Assembly: GCF_029784135.1 (NCBI RefSeq)
Contig: NC_073746.1
Span: forward strand, 298,165,614 to 298,229,613
Direction of reading: 5' to 3'
DNA: 64,000 nt
DNA from: Toxorhynchites rutilus septentrionalis
Lineage: Eukaryota > Arthropoda > Insecta > Diptera > Culicidae
Shown here: positions 43,273 through 54,697 of the stretch, one piece after another
Position numbering within the stretch: position 1 is the first letter of the stretch
Layout: each line of letters opens with the position of its first letter
Position numbers and translations under genes: made by a program
The notes under the pieces: generated by a model
What the model was told of the DNA's origin: nothing
Databases searched by the model: none
What the model saw: the letters and a program-made list of their open reading frames with translations, nothing else

Positions 43273-44399
43273 ATAGCAAAATTCTAAAATTATTTTTGAT
43301 TCAAATGACCGCTGCTGCAATCCACGAATCGACCTCGAGTGCAGAAAATTTGTGCAAATCTCTCTCAGAAACAAACGCTGGAATATTTTGCTTATTGGAA
43401 ATTTTCAACCGTCTCTATGGGTTTTTTTTTTACTTCGCGTGCTGTTTTTTTCTTGCTTTTCCTGTTCCAATCAGCGTGTGCTGTGATCATGCTGTGCGAC
43501 AAGAAAACAGCGAACGGCCGACTGTGGAGTGACTTTTTCGCCCTTTTGAATGGGTATGTGTTCTGTACGCCTTCCGTCTCATTCATTCCTATATACGACA
43601 CTCTCCAATAAGTATTAGTACGCGTGTGTATGTGAGATGGCAGCAGGTCACGCGTGCCATTGTTGGCAAGTTTTCATTGCATTTGGTTATTACTTCACAC
43701 GATGGTAATATGCATGTGTGAGAACACTTTCTAAATTCTTTGTTAATTCGACTACTATTTTGTTGTTTTTCCTACAAAAACCAATTCCAACATAATCTGA
43801 TTAATTACACCAATTATTTCCAAAACCCAACCGGTTCTGCTCTTTAGGGGAATTCCTCAGACGCTCCTTGCAACGCTGTGCCAAAACATTCTCCGAGAGA
43901 GTAAATGTACACGTGAGAGAGAGAAACCCGTTTCTCCCTGGAAAACTGCTTTCTGCCTATCGACGCACAGCACACAATTCTCGCAGGCAACCAAAGCGAT
44001 GTTTTTGTTTTGTGCAGCTCGAAAACACTTCGCATGTGTTGGTGATCTTGAATCGCTCACTCACTCTCATTTCTCCTCTCTTCGGCCGTTTGCTGCGCTC
44101 ATCGCGCAGAAAAACACAAATTTTCATTGTTGATAACGTGTATTTTTCATTCAATCACCGGGCGACGCAAGTTTGTGTGATAGTGGTGGTAGCGCGATTG
44201 AATTTCCTACCTTTTTTTTCGCGAACATCCTGCATTCAATGTTTCGGAAGGTCTATTTTGTGTCTGAAGGCAGAGATGTTTGACTTCTGGTGCACAATTC
44301 TGGCGATTTAATTTTGGTCAATTTCGAACAGTGACAAACGGAAATTATATTATTCAACGTAATTCAATGCGAAATTTAGAAAAACTTTATCACTGAAAC
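43273..44399. other. Low-repeat spacer, possibly first intron of a host gene
   Basis: Continuation of the moderate-GC stretch with pyrimidine runs. Several ORFs of 60-147 codons overlap on both strands and none resembles a known family. Confidence 0.25.
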
Positions 44400-45169
44400 G
44401 ACACAACTAGAGGTGTGCAAATCAGCTCATCATGATGAACAGCTCTGATCATATCAGCTCATCTAAATGAGCTGTTCTTTATGAACAGCTCTTCAGCTCA
44501 GTTGTCAGTGCCGACTTTCAATTTGGGTCCCAAACTCGATAGCCACGAAGCCAGTTTGAAAATGTTAAAATTCAAATGAAATTTTTCACACCATATTATT
44601 AATTACTTGAAACACGTATTCCAGACTATTATTTACAACAGACTCGGCGAGTACAACATTTCCGACATTTTTACTGAGGCTTTACATTACAATAGAAAGT
44701 TTTCTTAAAAAAAAAAAAAAAAATCTTATGAGATTTTTGCACCGCCTGCAAACAAAGTGTTTTTCATTGAAATAGAATACTCATTTGATACACAGAAGTT
44801 AATTTTCATTAATAATTTGAATTTTAAAAACGTGTTCATTCTGCCTGAGAGCCAATTATTATTTTTGGCGCCCCCTAAACTGGTAAACAAAGCTCAATGC
44901 CGTCAACGCGAATATAACAGTTGAAAAGACGAGGGACAAATGAAACTAAACTGATGTCTTAACACGAAGAGCGAGAGACGGTCAGTTCATTTGAATCTTA
45001 CAGCTCACACACTCTCTTCAATTCTACAGCTCTTTTCTCTCCTTCATCATCATCAAAGTGAGCTGAAGAGCTGTTTGATTTTTTTTGCGAGCTGTTCCGC
45101 GTCAACTCACTTCAAAGAGTCGATTCTTCGGAACAGCTCATGAGCGGATGGCACATCTCTAGACACAAC
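44400..45169. mobile_element. hAT-type MITE with perfect 8-bp target duplication
   Basis: The element proper is 44408-45161 with ends TAGAGGTGTGC and GCACATCTCTA. GACACAAC is duplicated on both sides (44400-44407, 45162-45169), diagnostic of hAT transposition. Near both ends, AGCTCAT/ATGAGCT palindromes form dense subterminal repeats. The middle contains the dispersed 'aatagaatac' module (44760-44915) and no ORF. Confidence 0.88.
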
Positions 45170-46343
45170 GTCCAAAAAAAAAATAAAAGTTGATGGGTCT
45201 GGGCCAATGTGGTACATATAGAGGTGGAGCAGTAGGCGAAGTGTATCTGTATTGGCATACAAAATATCGTGTCGTAATTATTTACATTCAATATGGAATG
45301 TATATGGAAGAAACAAAACAATGTTGAGAGTACTCACGGTTGCATGGGAATTTGAGCTAAAATTCTCATGAAATCATCCAACTGGTTGTTTTTTAACAGA
45401 TGACAATTATATCGTGGGTTATTCCGATTATTCATATGGTAAAAAGGTCCAGAGAGCAGTCGTATGCTTAGTTCTCGAAAACAGTAACATTTTCGGTGAA
45501 ATTTTGATTAATTGGCGATTATTATCTCACAACATACACACCGACACTGAGAGCCTTCGAAAAATCAACTCCATAACGGTAAAATAATGAAACTTTGTTT
45601 CTATGAACGTGGGGGAGTGAAAATGCCGCATGGAAATATCACTTTTATCCGTCTTTTTCGACGTGATTTCACTAATATTCACTCCACGCTATCACATTAG
45701 CCTCATAGTCAGCGGAAGCTCTACAAAAATGAACGTTTTTAATTGATAAATTACTTCCTGAAAATAGCATTTTCACATGGATGCGGTGGGCAATCAAAGA
45801 TAAACACAACGACTGACGTCACTATTTGCGAAATAGTTATGGCAGCGCATGCTATGTCGCTCGAAACTCGACCATCTTCATTACCTTTTTCCCAGTACAT
45901 TGGGTCTGGGCCTAGGGGAACAGACGGGATCTTGACATAGGACTATGATTGTGTGTAGTAATTGCATTTGAATTGAGTGTTTTCATTATTCAAAATCTGT
46001 ATTTTTTTCTCTTTGATACATTAAATGGAAGCTCTGGAAAACTCGTTTCCTGTATGAACTTGTATACTTTGAACAGGTGAGAAGAAATAACGTGGTATCT
46101 GGAACCACATTCTGTTCAAAAATGTACACAAAAATACCATGAAAGCTATTACTACCCTTTTCTTCTGTTTATTCTATTATGCAGAAGACGAGGAATCATC
46201 ATTTATCATTTTTAAACACAAGTCTAAATAGTTAAGATCTACATAAATATTAGCCTAAGTCAAACAAATTTATGACTACAGAAATATATTATAGATGGAA
46301 ATAGCATATATCCTTCGTTGCCACGTTGTCCGGAACAATGTAG
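45170..46343. other. AT-rich spacer, nothing recognised
   Basis: I see no supported gene, terminal repeat or known family in this stretch. Confidence 0.3.
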
Positions 46344-47236
46344 ACGTAGAACTACGTCTTACATTAAGGGTGCCAAATTTTCACGATTTACATACCAATC
46401 GGATCGGAAATTCTCTAAGATTTGTTTGATATGGTATACATTACTATCCCATAGTCTTTATATGGTTCAAATTAATGAAAATTGGAAGCAATCTCATTTC
46501 TCCATACATTTGTTCTGTCCATTTGTGTGATTTCCCGAATACAGCTGTCAATAACGAGCAACGAAGGGGAAATCGTAAGATTTAAAGTCTCCGTGAACAA
46601 AGGAAAAGATCTCGCTCGCGTGTGCATTGGTGGTGCAAATTATGCAGCCGTAATGATAAATTTAAACAAGGAGGGGAGATAGTGGGAGGAAAATATTTGC
46701 GCTAGGGTATTAGTAATGAATCTCTGCTGAGGCAAATATTCAGCAATGCTACTCTTTTCGAGGTTGTTGAAATTTTTTTTTATTTCGTTTATTTAGTCAC
46801 CATGAAAGTAAATGTCGTTCTGGAATTTTGTATGTGATTTGGATTCGCTCGCCAGTAGCAAACTTTCTCCAATAAGGATGACAGCTGCGCTTATCTTGAG
46901 CATGAGAAAGTAATGCAACTTTTTTCGAGGCCAGTCAATATTAACAGAAGCGTTTTTTGAGAATAGCGCAAAATGATGAGAAGTGTTTATATTTCTAGTA
47001 GCTTTGAGCCATCAATGTATGACTCTGTATGCATCTATAAAAAACGCTTGTTTGGCGCTTGATTTACGTTGTACGAACGATTCCTAGAGGTGCGATTCCA
47101 CTGAGGCAATACAAAATAACAGGTAGCATGATATTTGATACTTGCGAATATTGTCCTTGTTGTTGTTTTCATACGGCGCCAAAGATATATGGATGTAGTT
47201 ATAAGATGTGGAGTAATGGTACTGATGCAATAAGTA

Positions 47237-48291
47237 TTGGGTTGGGGAAAAAGAAATGTCGTATATTGGCAATATATGGCAATACTTAAACATATCTTGT
47301 GTTGTACTTATCACATCGGGTCATACTATACGGCTATCTATCGTTTTGACAGTGTTGTGATTGTCCTTTTCAGTCTCAAGTTATACCGCGTCAAAGATGG
47401 TGTCCACCAAGCAAGAAATTCGCCATATTTAACGTTTTTACTACCGGCGAGGTAAAACTGCAACGAAGGCGGCCGAAAAAAATCGTGTAGTTTATGGACC
47501 CGATAATGTAACGATTCGCAGTGGCTGTCGAAGATACACCCCATACTGGTAGGCCAACCGTCGTGGAAACCGATAAAATCGTTGAAATCATCCAAGTAGA
47601 CCGGCATGTGAGCACTCGCTCGATTGGCCAGGAACTGGGTATAGACCATAAAACCGTTTGGAACCAACCTAAAGCAAAAAAAGTTGTGGTCGAAGCGCGG
47701 TAAGCCGGCCCAAAACCATCGCCAAGCCCAGATTGACGGCCAGGAAGGTTTTGCTGTGTGTTTGGTGGGATTGGAAGGGAATCATCCACTATGAGCTGCT
47801 TACCTATGGCCAGACCCTCAACTCGGTTCACTACTGTGAGCAGCCTGACCGTTTGAAGCAGGCGATTGATCAGAAGCGGCCAGAAATGATCAATAGGAAT
47901 GGTGTTGTTTTCCACCAGGACAACGCTCGGCCTCACACATCTTTGATGACCCGCCAGAAGCTACGGGAGCTCGGATGGGATGTCCTATTGCACCCACCGT
48001 ATAGTCCGGACCTGGCACCAAGTGATTATCATCTCTTTCGGTCCATGCAAAACGCTCTTGGTGACACTAAGTTGGCCTCAAAAGAGGCTTGCGAAAACTG
48101 GCTTTCTGAGTTTTTTTGCAAATAAAGAGGGGGGGTTTTTATAAGGGGGGGATAATGAAGTTGCCTTCTAAATGGCAACAAGTTTGCAAACTAAACGGCG
48201 CATATTTGATTTAAATTGGATAATTTTAGGTATATTAAATAAAGCGTCAAATTAAGATCAGAAATGCGACATTTCTTTTTCCCCAACCCTA
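47237..48291 (+). mobile_element. mariner (DD34D) element, both TIRs, internally deleted
   Basis: The ends are TTGGGTTGGGGAAAAAGAAA and TAGGGTTGGGGAAAAAGAAA (inverted), continuing ATGTCG, and are flanked by TA (47235-47236, 48292-48293). It is about 200 bp shorter than a normal mariner because of internal deletions. It supplies the left TIR missing from the 30780 copy. Confidence 0.88.
47395..48125 (+). pseudogene. mariner transposase, deleted (first Asp lost)
   Basis: ATG 47395 is followed by an early stop (TAA at 47431-47433). Compared with the 30806 copy, about 38 bases are lost at 47520 and a larger piece at about 47668, which removes WVPHEL and the GDEKW block with the first catalytic Asp. 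The last part is well kept: LLCVWWDWKGIIHYELL, FHQDNARPHT (second Asp) and [13 protein letters not shown] (third Asp). Confidence 0.82.
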
Positions 48292-48592
48292 TATATAATC
48301 GACTGCAGCCGAGTCTATATCAATTGCGAAAAAGGCCACCGGAATAGCGTTCGAGGTAAATTTTCAATGCATTGACATGAAACAAATTGTGACATACGTC
48401 AGAACTAGGGTATTGTTCTGCGAGAGCGAAAATGAATCATCAATCAATTATCAACAACTGATTCTACAATTTAAAATACCATTTCAGGACGATCAAACCA
48501 TTCTACTAAACAGTTATTTCCAAAATTTCACAGCATTATAAAATAAGTTATAAACAAGCGACTTGAATAAAATAACAGCGTAGTTCTACGTC

Positions 48593-50331
48593 AACAATGC
48601 GGTCGTGTCTTGGACACAACCTCTTATATTTTTTTTTGTAGGGTGTTGTAATAACTTTATAGCCAGGTGATGTATATTGAGCAGGGCTTGGAAATATTGA
48701 GCTTGTTAACTAATATTGAAATTATATTTTTATCAGTGTAACGCGTTTATTTTGCTTGTCGATGCTGCTGTCATTCATTCTGTGCTATCTGAGCTTTCCC
48801 CAAAGTTCGAGTCATGAGAATTAATTCTCATTTATTCATTGCCATTGAATTGTCTGGAATGTTGTGACTGTTCATTTTCAATATCCCGATAAGTGTGATT
48901 TTCTCATTTAGTCAGTGCCTTCAGTTATTTTTGAAGTTACTCCGAAAGGGTAACGCAAATCGGTGGCGCAAGCGGAAATGCCATCGGATTTGGAGTCGTT
49001 TCTGACAAGTGGAATTGGAATTGCATATTCACTATGTAAAATGAAAGCCTTTTAACTGAGACGGTAACTTTGCATGCTTGCACAATTTAATTTCTTGTCA
49101 CTATTATGAGCATTCTGTACTTCGTTATCTTCCTCAACGAATTTTTACATTTCATCAGTGTCCGAGAACGATGCAGATAGTGAATGAACTGGTATATTGT
49201 TATCAATGAATGACAAAACTAGGGATATTTCCTTTTGCTCACATTCCGTGAATGCAGAGCAGAACAAAAAAGAGAATGAACGACACTGGATGAATCAACT
49301 GTGAGTGGCTTGCTGTGATTGTGAGGTTTGGCGTTGGTTCATTTTCGGTATCCCGAATGCAATGGTATAATGATCAAATGTGGTCGAAAATTCAACTGAA
49401 AAGATTGATGTGAAACAGATATTTCCAAGCACTCATATTCAGTATCCTACGACCATGAGTGCTCTCTTGAGAAGTTCGTGTAGCTGCTGTGGTGAATTAA
49501 TCTCATTGGCTGCTAAATACTGCTTATGTTTAGAAAAGGGAAGGAAGAATGGGCAAGTGCATTCGAGGAAGTGAAGTGGGCTTCTAAGGAATACTTATAT
49601 GGGGAACATAATATTAGCATCGCGACCACTCAAGCTATCATAATCTGATATGAGTGAGTATACCCTTCCGACCTTCTGAATCAGGAGCCAGTTAAAATAA
49701 TGATTTGCATTTTTTACATAACCAAACATCATGCGCGAAATTACGACATCCTGGACCACAATTACATACATTGTTAGTAGCAAGACCTACACGATAACGT
49801 GAATTGAGCACGAATTGATTGGGCAACATACTATACAATAACTGATAAATGTCTATTATTGGTAAGTGGAGAATAATTCATTACATTACATTTTTCGTAG
49901 AGTGACCCCCTATATAAAAATCAAAGACATAGTCCTATGTCAAAACTAGATCAACCATTTCATGCCAAACCGATATAGTGGTTCACAGATTTTCATCAAT
50001 ATTTGTAGTTTTGTTGCTTATCGCAAAATATAAGACTCGTTTTTTCCGTTAGGGTGACCATTTCGATTTTAGGGTGGTCCGAAAATTCATGTTTTTCCAT
50101 TTTTTTCTATATTGATTTTTCAGAAATTCATAACTTTTGAACCACTGATTTAGACGACCGATATATCAAATTAAAGTAAATTAGCTGGTCTTTCTTGGAA
50201 AAATGTCACACTTGCAAAAAAAAAAGGATTTTGTTTTCGTAATTATTGATTGCATCTGTTTTTCATGGTTTTAATAGTTTCGCGTCGCTATATTTTTTTA
50301 TATTTTTTCTTGATAGCTAAGGATTTTTGAA
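48593..50331. repeat. Spacer with diverged copies of dispersed repeats
   Basis: 49430-49930 is a relative of 31890-32100. 50045-50200 contains 'agggtggtccgaaaattc' and 'cataacttttgaacc', typical of non-coding repeat DNA. No gene is recognised. Confidence 0.4.
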
Positions 50332-50639
50332 GTAGAACTACGTCTTTCATGAAATAAAGTTAACGTTAATAACTATTTTACTGCGAACAGATTTTGACGA
50401 TTTGCATACCAATCGAATCGGAAATTCTCTAAGATTTGTTTAATGTGCTATACATTACAATTCCATAGTCCGTAAAAGGTTTAAATAAATGAAAACTGGA
50501 AGCATTCCTATTTTGCTATACATTTGTTCTGCCGATTTGTGTGCTTACCATCCCGTACCGTCAATAACGAGCAAACAAAACAAAAAATCGTTTCTGCCCG
50601 TTTTCTACTTATTTGGTATAAATAAGCCATTTCTGATTT

Positions 50640-51517
50640 GCAACCACACAAGTGTCATCAATGCTCTCGTAGCTCATCTCCAAACCGGTCTCAATGAATA
50701 CGTCAAATATCTTAACACGTGGAAGATCCGAGTGAATGCGGCAAAAACTCAAACGGTTGTTTTTCCACATCGCAAAACGGAACGACTGAAGCCGACGAGG
50801 AAGGTAAAGATATTGGAAAGCGAGATCGAGTGGTCGTCCGAGGCTCGCTACCTTGGTGTAATTCTCGATAGCAAACTCATCTTCCGTTCACACGTAACCG
50901 ATCGAGTAAACAAAGCCATCATCATGCTCCGTAACCTCTATCCGATCATCGGCAGGCGGGCAAAGACGTGTACCACGAACAAGCTGGCAATATTCAGACA
51001 AGTGGTGTCGCCGATGCTAGAATACGGCTCCCCGGTCTGGAGGGGATGCACCAGTTCACTCCTCAATAAGCTCCAGGTAATCCAAAACCGTTTTCTGAAG
51101 ATAATTCTCAATCTCCCCTGGCACACGAGAACCACTGACGTCCACCGGCTAGCGTGTTTTGACCCAATAAGAACTAGAATCGAGCAGTTCGAACAACGAC
51201 ATATAAACAGAGTTCGACAGTCGGAATGGCAAAACATCAGGGACCTTTATCCCTAAAAACATTGTAAATATATGTATATAGTAGATTTAGAGTGTGTATA
51301 TAGTAGGCTTAGTGAGATTAAATATTCAAACTACAACAGCTCAGAAACAACTGACAAAATGGCATACCAACCTCCTAAGAAAAATTTAAACTAATTATTA
51401 TAGCAAAATTGAATCAAAGTATGAATCGCCAATGTGGAATCTCTTACACTGTAAAATATTTGTACATCAAAAAAGAAATAAAATAAATTAATTTGAATGT
51501 AAAAAAAAAAAAAAACA
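50640..51517 (+). mobile_element. Jockey-clade LINE, 5'-truncated, with poly(A)
   Basis: It begins abruptly inside the RT domain and ends in a 15-base A-run (about 51503-51517) after AATAAA-like sequences. Severe 5' truncation is normal for target-primed reverse transcription. The 3' UTR is about 245 bp. Confidence 0.75.
50645..51256 (+). pseudogene. Jockey-clade RT C-terminal fragment
   Basis: The frame is open without lesions to TAA 51254-51256. It reads ALVAHLQTGLNEYVKYLNTW, KIRVNAAKTQTVVF, EARYLGVILDSKLIF, EYGSPVWRGC and LNKLQVIQNRFLKIILNLPW: the thumb and C-terminal region after the catalytic YADD box, as in Jockey/Juan-type ORF2. The catalytic box and endonuclease are missing. The ORF's nominal upstream extension (from 50489) belongs to the host repeat, not to the LINE. 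Confidence 0.8.
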
Positions 51518-51943
51518 AATGCTTACCAGTATTTGAGAGTCATGAAATTTTCTGTTATTTCTAGGCTCATTTAATGTAATAAATCGAGATGACTAGGAGT
51601 AAAGCGCCGACAACTGGGACAAAACAGTTACAAAATAATAAAATAAAAATACTGAAGTAGTATATAAAAAGTTATTTCGAAACTTTCGATGCATTCTAAA
51701 ATAACATCCAAAGAAATAAACAAGCGAATTGAATAATATAATTCCGTAGTTCTACGTCGAAAACGCTGCAAAATGTTGATTTGCTGATGAATTTTTTTTC
51801 TTGACACTTGGTCGTTTTTCCGTCTGAAAAGCCGATTTTTGATGAAAATAATTGTTTTGAGATAACTGTAAATGTCGACGTTGAATATCATTTTGTTTTA
51901 TTATTTTCTTCGAAGTTTTTCAATTTGCAAGAATTTCCAAGTA

Positions 51944-53241
51944 AAGGGTGTGTCACATCAAATTGCATCACGGAAAAAACGATGTAGAAATTTAATTTTT
52001 AGGAATTATTTCTTCAGCTTTCGCTTATAATCAGATAAGAGTATATAGATCACGTTGGCCATGCTTCACTGTCAATTTTTCGTAAATTTGTAAAAATGTC
52101 GTCGAACGAAAAAGAGCGTCGTGAATTAATCCTGTGCACTCATTTCGAGAATCCGGAGTTGTCACATCGGGACGTTGGTAAGATGCTGGGAATCGTTCAA
52201 TCCACGGTCAGCAGAGTACTAAAACGATACTTCGAGAACCTAACCATCGACCGGAAGGTGAAGAACGGCAAAAATGGATGCTCCATCAGTGAAAAAGATC
52301 ACAAGCGCGTAGTTAAGCAGTTTAGACGTGATCCGAGAAGTTCGGTCCGGGATGTCGCCAATAAGCTGAATTTGTCAAGTTCATTCGTCCAGCGGACCAA
52401 GCAGCGGGAGGGCCTACGTACATACAAGGTTCAGAAGGCTCCTAACCGCAACGAAAGGCAAAACATGGTGGGGAAGACGCGAGCCCGGAAGCTGTACACC
52501 GAAATGCTGACGAAGCCGCATTGGCTGGTAATGGACGACGAAACCTACGTCAAAGCGGACTTTTGTCAGCTGCCGGGCCTGTTGTTCTTCTCCGCAGAGG
52601 ACAAATTCAGCGTTCCGGAGGAGATTCGCAAGCAGAAACTATCCAAGTTTGCCAAAAAGTACATGGTGTGGCAAGCGATCTGCCCTTGCGGAAAGCGGAG
52701 CGCCCCCTTCGTGATGACCGGCACGGTAAACGGGCAGGTTTACCTTAAGGAGTGCCTACAGAAGCGCTTATTACCACTATTGAAGCAGCACGAGGGCCCG
52801 ACCATCTTCTGGCCGGATCTCGCTTCGTGCCACTATTCAAAGGACGTGTTGGAGTGGTAGGAAGCCAACGGGGTCACCTTCGTGCCAAAGGAAATGAACC
52901 CGCCCAACGCGCCGGAGCTTCGCCCAATAGAGAAATATTGGGCGATTATGAAGCAGGCCCTCCGGTAGAACCCAAAAGTTGTCAAATCGGAGGCGGACTT
53001 CAAGAGAAAATGGATTTCTGTTCAAAAAAAACTACAACCTGACGTTGTACAGAACCTTATGGACGAGGTAAAGAGGAAGGTGCGAGCATACGGGCTTGGG
53101 CTCGAAGTATGAATAAAAAGAAAATGCCAAAAGTTGTTTAATACTTTTTATTTTACTGTCTAAAATTTTCAAAAGGATCGGTCTACTGAGCGAATTTCTA
53201 CAGCGTTTTTTCCGTGATGCAATTTGATGTGACACACCCTT
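51944..53241 (+). mobile_element. ITmD37E element, copy 2
   Basis: It has the same TIRs as the copy at 6114-7401, flanked by TA (51942-51943, 53242-53243). Sequence is nearly the same throughout, with scattered substitutions. Confidence 0.93.
52096..53112 (+). pseudogene. ITmD37E transposase, two premature stops
   Basis: It aligns over its full 338 codons with the intact copy and has no indels. TAG replaces the Tyr codon at 255 (52858-52860), removing the catalytic Glu block from the product, and a second TAG replaces codon 291 (52966-52968). The first two catalytic Asp are retained (MDDE, FWPD). Since the TIRs are intact, it could be mobilised by a functional copy. Confidence 0.9.
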
Positions 53242-53451
53242 TAATATGTAAGCAAAGAAAAAATAAGTATAGTCGCATATTTAAAATTTTAAAAGGATAA
53301 AATTGAGTTTGGTCGCATGTATTAAATTGTTTACAAAAGTGGACGTTTCAGTTACATCGAATTGTTGTCTTCGGCATATTTTTTTTCTTTTGTTGATTTG
53401 TACACTAGAAAACACCAACATAATTGAATTGCAACTGAAATTTTATTTATA
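53242..53451. other. Short AT-rich spacer
   Basis: Nothing is recognised between the two DNA transposons. Confidence 0.3.
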
Positions 53452-53739
53452 CAGGGTGGGCCATTTAAAGTGGAAGCATCTGGCAACCCCATAACTTTTG
53501 ACAGAGATGTCAGATTAACAAATGTCATACTGCGTTGGAAGCGTCATTTCAGTACAATTTTAACCATGGAACAATACACACCTAAACAACGTGCTGAAAT
53601 TGTTCAGCTGTACATTCAAAATAACTTCTCAATTGTGTTAACTAAACGTGCGTGGAAAAATAAAAATAAAGTTAAAACATCGCCTGGAGACAACACTATA
53701 CGTCGATTATATGCCAAATTTATATCGTCTGGTAGTGTT
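53452..53739 (+). mobile_element. DD41D element, left-end fragment
   Basis: This matches the first 290 bases of 21215-22131 with two or three substitutions, including the TIR and TA flank (53450-53451). Similarity stops after 'ctggtagtgtt' (about 53738). The transposase ATG (53566) and first HTH are present, then the frame runs into unrelated DNA and stops at 53751. Confidence 0.85.
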
Positions 53740-54451
53740 CTCTGCAAATAAATGCAAACTGCGAGTACTTTTGTCCTCGCTTGCCTTTGTGCAGAGTGGA
53801 ATATGTCTGTCCTAACATGATCTTCTAAACTTAGGAACCTGGGAAAATCGTGCAGCCACTAGAAGCGAATGACATATATTTTACACATATATTTTGTTCT
53901 AGTCATCATACCAAACGTAAAAGGTCCATCATTAAATTTACTTGTAACGAAGAACAATCAATCACAATAAATGAATTGACTTTACACGGCATTTGTTCAT
54001 TTTTTTCACTCACAGATCAAATATATTGAACTCAATTGAATTTGGAAACTGTTTCATTCAATCAAGAATTTAATCAATACAAACAAATGATTGCTAAGCT
54101 AAGGTAGTTCCACGTGAACCTTGCGGTTATATCATAGATATAACCCACTCATTTTTTTAATTCATCACATCTAATATTTATCTTGTAAATTGAACATTCC
54201 CAAGTATTTTTTTCAAAAAACACAGATAAAGGCTTGGTGACTATGCGAAAACTCGATTTTTATGCCATGCGGCTAAACGTATGTCTCGGGAAAAAACGAC
54301 GTTTGAATGTTTATATAATATCCAAATAAAGTATACCGATAAAAAGAACATTCCTAGTTGTTTTGTAAGTGTTTCAAGTTTGTTTTTAAGTGCGGCTAAA
54401 CGAGTGGTGATAGACAGTCCAGTAGTTAAAAAGATATGAGTTTAAAAAAAT
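53740..54451. repeat. Spacer with terminal near-palindrome at 54125-54145
   Basis: 'ccacgtgaaccttgc' and a 21-base near-palindrome (GGTTATATCATAGATATAAC core) repeat the motif at 8273, 30746, 32813 and 39164. No gene is seen. Confidence 0.45.
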
Positions 54452-54697
54452 GCATTTTTGCTGTTCGGAATTTGAGACATAAGTGTTCGGAATATGAGTC
54501 AGTGACAAAAATGGTGTTCGGAATTTGAGACAAAAGTGATTAAACATATTTTTAGATTTTCACCATGAATATGTATTTGTAAATCAATTTTATTGTAGTC
54601 AAATGAAAAATAAGGCTCTATTGTATCCAAAAATCAATTTAATATCGCGAAAGAGTACCTTTTTGAGCTTAAGTGTTCGGAATTTGAGACAAAACGG
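54452..54697. mobile_element. Partial MITE, CCGTTTTG TIR family
   Basis: The right end GTTCGGAATTTGAGACAAAA with CGG|TA matches the complete copy at 14167-14738, as does 'atgcatttttgctgttcgga'. The left TIR is missing. An extra internal copy of 'gttcggaatttgagac' is present. Confidence 0.6.

Larger units (their letters stand above)
46344..48592 (+). mobile_element. GACGTAG-family element copy C with mariner inside
   Basis: The left end GACGTAGAACTACGTC (46344) and right end GCGTAGTTCTACGTCAACA (48574-48592) match copy B, and nearly the whole interior aligns with it ('gacagctgcgcttatct', 'gcgcaaaatgatgagaagtg', 'gattgcgaaaaagg'-type blocks). The mariner at 47237-48291 interrupts it. As in copy B, 'aatgcggtcgtgtcttggac' follows the right end. 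Confidence 0.65.
50332..51761 (+). mobile_element. GACGTAG-family element copy D with LINE fragment inside
   Basis: The left end AAGTAGAACTACGTC (50332) and right end CCGTAGTTCTACGTC (51744-51758) have the same block as copies A-C with more decay. The interior start ('gaaataaagttaacgtta', 'gatttgcataccaatcgaat') and end ('aacaagcgaattgaata') align with copy C. A Jockey-clade LINE piece fills the middle. Confidence 0.55.

Noticed and set aside
43868..44311. 147-codon ORF before the hAT MITE
   Set aside because: Low-complexity composition, no family and competing minus-strand ORFs.
50489..50640. N-terminal 50 residues of the RT-fragment ORF
   Set aside because: This part aligns with the surrounding GACGTAG-family repeat, so it is host repeat and not LINE protein.
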